From contig NZ_VZDQ01000026.1 of the NCBI RefSeq assembly GCF_009602435.1, positions 62,001-126,000 on the forward strand: DNA of 64,000 bases, read 5' to 3'. The notes under the pieces were generated by a model that was not told the origin of the DNA, did not search any database, and was given only the letters and a program-made list of their open reading frames with translations. The position numbers and the translations under genes were made by a program. This DNA comes from Sediminibacillus terrae (lineage in GTDB: Bacteria; Bacillota; Bacilli; Bacillales; Amphibacillaceae). Below, piece by piece: positions 58,849-64,000 of the stretch (positions are counted from its first letter, which is position 1; each line of letters opens with the position of its first letter).

Positions 58849-60480
58849 TTACTCTTCAGTTGCAACACGTAAGACTTCTTCCAGGCTGGTGGTTCCTTGC
58901 ATCACTTTTTCCAGACCGTCATCCATCAAAAACTTCATGCCTCTCTGCTTCAAGTACTTTTTCATTTCGGACATCGTGCTGTTTTCCATCATCATTTGCC
59001 GGACAGCGTCATCGATCACGAGCAGTTCCTGAATGGCTGTCCTGCCTTTATATCCGGTCTGTCTACAGCTGTTACAGCCTATTCCTTCATAAATCCTGTC
59101 TATTGCAATGTTATGTCTTTGGAAAATTTCTTTTTCCATTTCATTCAATTCCCTGCTTCTTTTACAGTTCTTGCACAGTTTTTTTACCAGTCGCTGTGCC
59201 ATGATTCCGGATAGCGACGATACGACCAAATATGGTTCTACTTTCATATCAAACAGTCTCGGTATCGCAGCCATCGCACTATTCGTATGGAGGGTGCTGA
59301 ACACCATATGTCCGGTGAGGGATGAGCGGACGGCTATTTCGGCAGTTTCTGTATCGCGGATTTCTCCTACCATGATGATATTGGGATCCTGTCGTAGTAT
59401 CGACCGGAGTCCGGCGGCGAAGTCGAGACCGATTTTTGCATTCACTTGCACTTGGTTGATTCCTTCCAACTGATATTCCACTGGATCTTCCACTGTGATG
59501 ATATTGACATCTTCCCGATTCAATTGATTGATTGAAGCATATAGAGTAGAAGTTTTTCCTGACCCAGTAGGTCCTGTCAATAGAATCAGTCCGGAGGGCT
59601 GCTGAATAAGCTTGTTATAAGCATGATGATTTTCTTCACTGAAATCCAGATCATTTAGCTTTTTAACAATATTGTTAAGGTCGAGGATCCGAATAACGAT
59701 TTTTTCTCCGAAAACTGTCGGCAAAATCGAAATCCGTAAATCGATCGGCTTTTCGTCGATAATAACCCGGATTCTTCCATCCTGCGGAAGCCTCGTCTCG
59801 GTAATATTCAAGTTAGCCATGATTTTCACCCGGGCAGTCAGCGAGTTTTGCAACCGTTTCGGAATTGTTCTTTCCTTATGCAATACGCCGTCGACCCGAT
59901 ACCGGACCGATAGACTGTCTTCCGCCGGGTCAATATGGATGTCGCTCGCCTTTAAATGGACCCCTGTTTGAAGCAGTTGATCCATTAACCGGACTGCAGG
60001 AGCGTCATCAGCGAGGTCCGCTTCATCTTCTTCCAGGGTGAAATCCTCCAGATCGTAATACTTGTTGATCGCCTGCAAAATATCATCCTTCGAAGCGATC
60101 ACCGGCTTGATATCGAACCCGGTCGACAACTCTAAATCATCGATTGAAAAGTAGTCGATCGGGTCATTCATCGCAACTGTCATGGTATTTTCTCTCAAAT
60201 TCAAAGGCATCAACACGTTGCGCTGTGCCATTTCCTTTGGCACGAGCTCGGTAAGTTTTTGATCAATGGGATAGCGATATAACGACACACTTTGGATACC
60301 AAGCTGCAGCTCCAATACTTCAAGCAACTGCTGCTCGGTAATATAACCGTGTTCCAATAAGGCATCCCCGAGTTTCTGACCTTGTTTTTTTTGGTCGAGT
60401 GTTTCTACGATTTCCGTTTCCGTTAATACTCCCGCCTCTTTCAATAAGTCGCCCAGCTTCTTTTTATTGCGAATTGCCAT
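58849..60480 (-). CDS. pilB: PilB/GspE-type pilus extension ATPase
   Basis: PilB powers pilus extension. The 543 residues comprise an N-terminal MshEN/GspE-type domain (KLGDLLKEAGVLTETEI and KLGDALLEHGYITEQQL; such domains bind c-di-GMP in some PilB/MshE proteins) and the RecA-like ATPase. Walker A GPTGSGKT is at 303-310, with EDPVEYQLEGINQVQVN, Walker B GEIRDTETAE and the tetracysteine zinc site CKNC and CNSC. It overlaps the PilX-like gene by 17 nt upstream and is followed by pilT after 12 nt. The MshEN domain makes a link to the GGDEF protein upstream plausible but unproven. Confidence 0.95.
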   Translation of the reverse strand: MAIRNKKKLGDLLKEAGVLTETEIVETLDQKKQGQKLGDALLEHGYITEQQLLEVLELQLGIQSVSLYRYPIDQKLTELVPKEMAQRNVLMPLNLRENTMTVAMNDPIDYFSIDDLELSTGFDIKPVIASKDDILQAINKYYDLEDFTLEEDEADLADDAPAVRLMDQLLQTGVHLKASDIHIDPAEDSLSVRYRVDGVLHKERTIPKRLQNSLTARVKIMANLNITETRLPQDGRIRVIIDEKPIDLRISILPTVFGEKIVIRILDLNNIVKKLNDLDFSEENHHAYNKLIQQPSGLILLTGPTGSGKTSTLYASINQLNREDVNIITVEDPVEYQLEGINQVQVNAKIGLDFAAGLRSILRQDPNIIMVGEIRDTETAEIAVRSSLTGHMVFSTLHTNSAMAAIPRLFDMKVEPYLVVSSLSGIMAQRLVKKLCKNCKRSRELNEMEKEIFQRHNIAIDRIYEGIGCNSCRQTGYKGRTAIQELLVIDDAVRQMMMENSTMSEMKKYLKQRGMKFLMDDGLEKVMQGTTSLEEVLRVATEE

Positions 60481-61948
60481 GTTCTTCCTCCTGTTCGTCC
60501 GTTTCCCTGATTGGTTCTTTGGTGATGATTTCCTCTATATCCAACGTCCGGCCAGAAACAAACGGAAGCTCATCGAGATTGAATTCTTCATACTCAATCC
60601 TGCCGCCCCCATCTCCGGTCAGCGAGTCGGAAACAACCATCCCTTTCAATTGGCCGCCTCCTGTAAAATGAAAGTCTGCATTTGGAGCATATATAAGGTA
60701 AGCACTCCTTGCTCCACCATCAACTTTTACACTTGAGCCGCCAGTGAAAATATGTCCGGTGAAGCCCCCGCCGCCCGTTAACTCGATATTAGCCCGTTCC
60801 GCAAAAAGGGAGCCTTTTATCACTTGTGATCCGGCCAGTCTCACTTTATCCAACCCTTTGTAATATACACCGACAATTCCTGTCTCCCCTGCTCCATTCA
60901 ACGTACTCCCCGAACCTAACGTGATTTTATCCCGAACATAAAACGTCAGCTTACCCGGGTTCTTCAATTCAATGTGGCCATTCTCTATATTTAAATGGTC
61001 AACGACTATAGAAAGATTGTTGCCATGCAAGTCTATGGTTAATTTATTGTTACTGCTGATTTTGATTTCTTTGAAAAAAGCGCTCCGTTCCAAGGACAGG
61101 GAATAATTTCCTCCGCCCCTGATTTTCAGCCTTCCTTCCTGGATGTATCCTGTTTCACCACCTTGCAACCGTCGGTCATCTACCTGCGGATATTCAGGAA
61201 ATGCAGGAAACTCAGGCATTTCCATCGAACCTTTTGCTTGTCCTTGAAGACTTGGCAAGTTATCAAGCATCCATTTCGGAGCATCAAGTGCACGGTCTTC
61301 CAATCCAAAAGGTACATAGATGTTTCCTTCCACTGTGGCTCCCCCATCAAGACGGATGGAGCCATCCTGATCTGAATTCGTTTTGATGCCTCCCTTGATT
61401 GTCGCACCACCTGATAAATCGATACTCGTATTGGTATATACCGCTGTCCCGTCAGGTAAATCGACGCCTCCGCTGTCTTTAGGAATCCAGTTTACGGTGA
61501 ACGGGCGTTCCACCGTTCTGGAACGCTGGCCGATTGTACCAGTGGAAACAAGTCTATACTGGATGGTTTGTCCATCGTCCGGCGAATCTACCTCGATTTG
61601 CACGATGGCTTCAGGCTGTTTTCCGTACGCCTGTTCAAAATTGTTGTATGTCCGTTCCGCTTGGACCAGTTCCTTTATTTCTGCTTCAGACCCTTCTTCC
61701 TCCTCATAATAACGTTCGATCGCTGTTTCGATTTCAGCATATTTCAAGGCAGCACCTGCTTCAGCGATATAATAGGCTGACTGATCGCTCCGTTCACTTG
61801 AGCTCAGCTTTGTATGGTTCACTATCACACCGAGCAAGCTCAACCCTAGCACCGAAAGAATGACGAGTACAATCAACGTGAAAATGAGAGCAGACCCTGA
61901 CTGATTATTCCATTCACCTTTTCCGTTCCATTTTTTTCTCGGTATCAT
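60464..61948 (-). CDS. PilX-type pilus protein with Gly-rich beta-rich C-terminal domain
   Basis: The 494-residue protein starts with a basic segment and a prepilin-like hydrophobic helix, NQSG followed by SALIFTLIVLVILSVLG, with no Glu at position 5. This is typical of the PilX N-terminal domain. Residues about 65-155 look like the rest of a pilin domain. From about 160 to 470 come many short repeats built round GG: LSGGATIKGG, LDGGATVEGN, LTGGGGFTGH, VDGGARSAYL, FTGGGQLKGM. This suggests a right-handed beta-solenoid similar to bactofilin or polymer-forming domains. The tail is acidic. It could sit at the pilus tip as an adhesin or initiation complex. Start ATG at 61948 follows AGGGAGT. Confidence 0.83.
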   Translation of the reverse strand: MIPRKKWNGKGEWNNQSGSALIFTLIVLVILSVLGLSLLGVIVNHTKLSSSERSDQSAYYIAEAGAALKYAEIETAIERYYEEEEGSEAEIKELVQAERTYNNFEQAYGKQPEAIVQIEVDSPDDGQTIQYRLVSTGTIGQRSRTVERPFTVNWIPKDSGGVDLPDGTAVYTNTSIDLSGGATIKGGIKTNSDQDGSIRLDGGATVEGNIYVPFGLEDRALDAPKWMLDNLPSLQGQAKGSMEMPEFPAFPEYPQVDDRRLQGGETGYIQEGRLKIRGGGNYSLSLERSAFFKEIKISSNNKLTIDLHGNNLSIVVDHLNIENGHIELKNPGKLTFYVRDKITLGSGSTLNGAGETGIVGVYYKGLDKVRLAGSQVIKGSLFAERANIELTGGGGFTGHIFTGGSSVKVDGGARSAYLIYAPNADFHFTGGGQLKGMVVSDSLTGDGGGRIEYEEFNLDELPFVSGRTLDIEEIITKEPIRETDEQEEEHGNSQ

Positions 61949-61955
61949 AATATCC

Positions 61956-62369
61956 CTACTCCCTGATATACAGAACGGTTGATACTTCGGACAATTGATG
62001 TGCGTCACTAGCACCCTTTATTTTCAGCTTCACACCAGTGCCTCGTTCCGTTGACTTAACTAGAAAATCCGCAATCCCTTCGGCAACCATTCGCCCGTCC
62101 CGTAATAGCAGACCGTCTTCCAACCGGTAAACAATCTCATCAAGTTCCAGTTGATTGTTCGTTACCGTTAAAGAATCGGCTTGACGCACGTCCTTGGTTA
62201 TTTGCTTTAAGGCCAACCTGACTTCCGATTGCTGTTTTGTCTCCTCTAACTGGTTTGTATATTGTTTTTGCCCGAACCAGGAAACAGAGCCGGCAAGCGT
62301 GATTATCAAACCCAGCAAAGCCAGTACAGCCAGTAACTCTACCAGCGTAAAACCTTTGTTATTGGTCAT
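61956..62369 (-). CDS. Minor prepilin, PilW/GspJ-like
   Basis: The prepilin is 137 residues with a very short leader, MTNNKG, then FTLVELLAVLALLGLI. The C-terminal part has GspJ/PilW-like segments (ALKQITKDVRQADSLTVTNN, then EIVYRLEDGLLLRDGRMVAE). AAGGTG precedes the ATG at 62369, which is 10 nt inside the end of the PilV-like gene. It probably forms the tip complex with the PilV-like and PilX-type proteins. Assignment to PilW rather than ComGF is by context. Confidence 0.86.
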   Translation of the reverse strand: MTNNKGFTLVELLAVLALLGLIITLAGSVSWFGQKQYTNQLEETKQQSEVRLALKQITKDVRQADSLTVTNNQLELDEIVYRLEDGLLLRDGRMVAEGIADFLVKSTERGTGVKLKIKGASDAHQLSEVSTVLYIRE

Positions 62370-62808
62370 CTTGCTGCACCTTCCAATCAATTGTCGTTTC
62401 CATTTGAGCTTCCAGTTGGGAAATATCAGATTCATAGACTTTGACCACCACATTTCCGATATTACTGTCCTCAATCAACGGTTTCAGCTCTATCCTCACC
62501 TGATAACCATCCGAAGTATCCGTGAAGATCCGATTATCTGCTCCATCTCCATATTCGTCGGCCAGTTTATTTTTGCATTCAGTGTAACCTGGACAGTCGA
62601 CACTTATTTGATAAACTTCTTCCATGTAACTTTCAGCCACGTAAGTAGCAGTAACAATCGAGCCCGCATTTTTATTGGTCTTGGCTGCCTGAGCAAAAAA
62701 AGCGAAAAAACTCGTAATGATGATTGATAATATTGCAATGGAAACAACTACTTCAATAAGCGTCATGCCGTTTTCTTCCATCATAATCCGCTGCTTCCAC
62801 CTGTTCAC
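62359..62808 (-). CDS. Minor prepilin, PilV/GspI-like
   Basis: The prepilin is 149 residues. The leader ends MEENG before MTLIEVVVSIAILSIIITSF. Two cysteines in DCPGYTECKN could form a disulfide outside the cell. Start is GTG at 62808 after AGGGGGAG; a second GTG at 62814 is too close to the ribosome binding site. It is the first gene of the pilus operon, about 110 nt after the GGDEF gene, and I see no clear promoter in that gap, so the operon may depend on read-through or a non-sigma-A promoter. Confidence 0.87.
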   Translation of the reverse strand: MNRWKQRIMMEENGMTLIEVVVSIAILSIIITSFFAFFAQAAKTNKNAGSIVTATYVAESYMEEVYQISVDCPGYTECKNKLADEYGDGADNRIFTDTSDGYQVRIELKPLIEDSNIGNVVVKVYESDISQLEAQMETTIDWKVQQDDQ

Positions 62809-62870
62809 AAACACTCCCCCTCATTCCTCGTGATTCCGGCCCTATCAATCCGGAAAGGATAAGCTTCCAC

Positions 62871-62900
62871 AAAAAAGCTGCGGCCGCTTCCCGGCAACAG
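62871..62900 (-). terminator. Terminator after the GGDEF gene
   Basis: GCTG..CCG..CGG..CAGC forms a GC-rich interrupted stem followed on minus by TTTTTT. It lies 20 nt after the diguanylate cyclase stop codon and before the pilus operon. Confidence 0.72.
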
Positions 62901-62919
62901 CGAATTCTTAGAAAAGTTC

Positions 62920-64000
62920 CTATTTCTCATAAACGGCCACGCGGTTTCGGCCTTTTTGTTTTGCGCCAACGTACATTGCCCTGTCCGCATGCCGGATGAG
63001 TTCCATCGGTTCTTCACATTCATCAGGATAGGAAGCTATACCGATGCTTGCGGTCAGAGATACTTTTATCGTTTCTTCCCCGTCCATGATGTGGTCGGAA
63101 AGATAAAAAGGGTCTTCTGATATAGACTTGCGAATAACTTCTGCAAGGAACAATGCCGCCGATTTATCGGCATTGGGAAGAAAAATGATAAATTCCTCTC
63201 CACCATATCGGGCAGTTATCCCCTTCTGTCCGATTATCCTTGTAAGTCTTGCAGCAAGTTCCCGCAATATTTCATTTCCACTTTGATGGCCGTATGTATC
63301 GTTGAAAGCTTTGAAGTGATCGAGATCAAGCAATATCAAGGAGGATGGATCTGTGATACTTTCCGGCCGCTGTCTTGTAAAGTACCTATGCAAGTAATCT
63401 TCAAAATAACGGAAGTTGTATAAACGGGTAAGAGCGTCCCGTTCACTCCTCATTTTCGTCTCTTCGTAATTTTTCGCATTTTGCAACGATACCGCCAAAT
63501 AATTAGTCAGAATAGAAAGCATCATGAACTGAGATTTTTCAAATGCCCGCTTTTGTTTCGAAATCAGTGTAATGACGCCGACAACTTCGTTATCCCTTTC
63601 CAAGGGTACAGACATCAAACTTTCTCCCGGCATCTCCAAGTGTTTGGCGACCATATCTGCCCACTGGCTCCTTCGATGATAATGGACTCCTTGTTTACTC
63701 GCCCAAACCCGACCGCTTACAGCTTCATTTTTAAAGAGCCGGTCATATTCCGGAAAGTCCATTCGTCTTTCCATGTCGATAAAGCGGACTAGCCGCATGC
63801 TGGATCCATCTTCCACCTCATAGACCATCGTATAATCCACGGGCAACAACTCATGTATTTGCCCATTGAAGAGATCGATGACCTCATTCACTTCCATTTG
63901 CGCTGTCAACTTATGACCAATTTCACTCGTTTTTTGCAAATGATAGTTGATTTTTTGGCTTGAATGAAACATCCGTAAAATATAACTAATACTCAGTAAA
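62920..64000 (-). CDS. GAF-GGDEF diguanylate cyclase (5' end beyond window)
   Basis: The visible part has a GAF sensor domain (about residues 20-165 counted from the ATG at 63972) and a GGDEF domain with intact active site GGEEF (257-261), so it should make c-di-GMP. No RxxD inhibitory site stands five residues before GGEEF, so product inhibition through the I-site is unlikely. The ATG at 63972 has no ribosome binding site, and the frame stays open to the window edge (LLSISYILR precedes it, hydrophobic), so the gene almost certainly starts outside, perhaps with a membrane anchor. It lies directly upstream of the pilus operon but is separated from it by a terminator. Confidence 0.88.
   Translation of the reverse strand, partial: LLSISYILRMFHSSQKINYHLQKTSEIGHKLTAQMEVNEVIDLFNGQIHELLPVDYTMVYEVEDGSSMRLVRFIDMERRMDFPEYDRLFKNEAVSGRVWASKQGVHYHRRSQWADMVAKHLEMPGESLMSVPLERDNEVVGVITLISKQKRAFEKSQFMMLSILTNYLAVSLQNAKNYEETKMRSERDALTRLYNFRYFEDYLHRYFTRQRPESITDPSSLILLDLDHFKAFNDTYGHQSGNEILRELAARLTRIIGQKGITARYGGEEFIIFLPNADKSAALFLAEVIRKSISEDPFYLSDHIMDGEETIKVSLTASIGIASYPDECEEPMELIRHADRAMYVGAKQKGRNRVAVYEK

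Noticed and set aside
53119-62808. Reading the pilus cluster as the comG competence operon
   Set aside because: comG has no PilT, PilM, PilN or PilO and no PilX-type protein, and its gene order differs; only the prepilin peptidase is shared.

Overview
The window comes from a low-to-mid GC, endospore-forming member of the Bacillaceae. Sporulation genes run through it: rsfA, spoVB, bofC, safA, a YhcN/CoxA-type lipoprotein, spo0B, spoIVFA/FB and spoIIB. Gene order follows the Bacillus subtilis yrrC(recD2) to comC segment almost gene for gene. Several features resemble halophilic or alkaliphilic Bacillaceae: an ArsB/NhaD-type transporter, an RNase E/G homologue beside rplU, and dispersed hairpin repeats. 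I do not name a species. Nearly every gene is on the minus strand; rarA, rsfA, spoVB and yrzE are the plus-strand exceptions.

Layout in window coordinates. 1-6.2 kb: recD2 (cut by the left edge), a TPR protein, then the tRNA thiolation and sulfur group mnmA, cysteine desulfurase and cymR. 6.6-9.3 kb: rarA and rsfA on plus, then a 6S RNA gene on minus. 9.3-12.9 kb: hisS-aspS behind a T-box leader, with a 58-residue protein just upstream. 13-19.3 kb: dtd, relA, apt, recJ and a LapA-domain protein. 19.3-20.5 kb: repeat copies and a dead transposase. 20.5-32.3 kb: secDF, comN, spoVB, a DUF421 protein, the transporter, yrzE, yajC-tgt-queA and ruvAB. 32.4-41.7 kb: bofC, yebC, a repeat block, the lipoprotein, nadE, ysxE-safA, pheA-pheB, obg and spo0B. 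41.8-46 kb: rplU-prp-rpmA behind an L21 leader, the RNase E/G homologue and spoIVFA/FB. 46.3-53 kb: the mreBCD-minCD and spoIIB-maf-radC groups that control cell shape, division-site choice and engulfment.

The most unusual part is 53.1-62.8 kb. Where B. subtilis has only comC (prepilin peptidase) beside spoIIB, this genome has a whole type IVa pilus operon: three type IV prepilins, a PilX-type protein with a glycine-rich beta-rich C-terminal region, PilB, PilT, PilC, prepilin peptidase, PilM, PilN and PilO. PilT predicts retractable pili. A GAF-GGDEF protein lies just upstream and runs off the right edge.

The second noteworthy layer is non-coding. Two imperfect copies of a composite repeat of about 550 nt sit 31 kb apart, and further copies of one half lie near 19.4-20.5 kb. 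The outer stem of that half differs between copies by paired changes, so selection seems to act on the folded form. Where I chose a start different from the longest open frame, the choice rests on a visible ribosome binding site and the usual length or N-terminus of the family.
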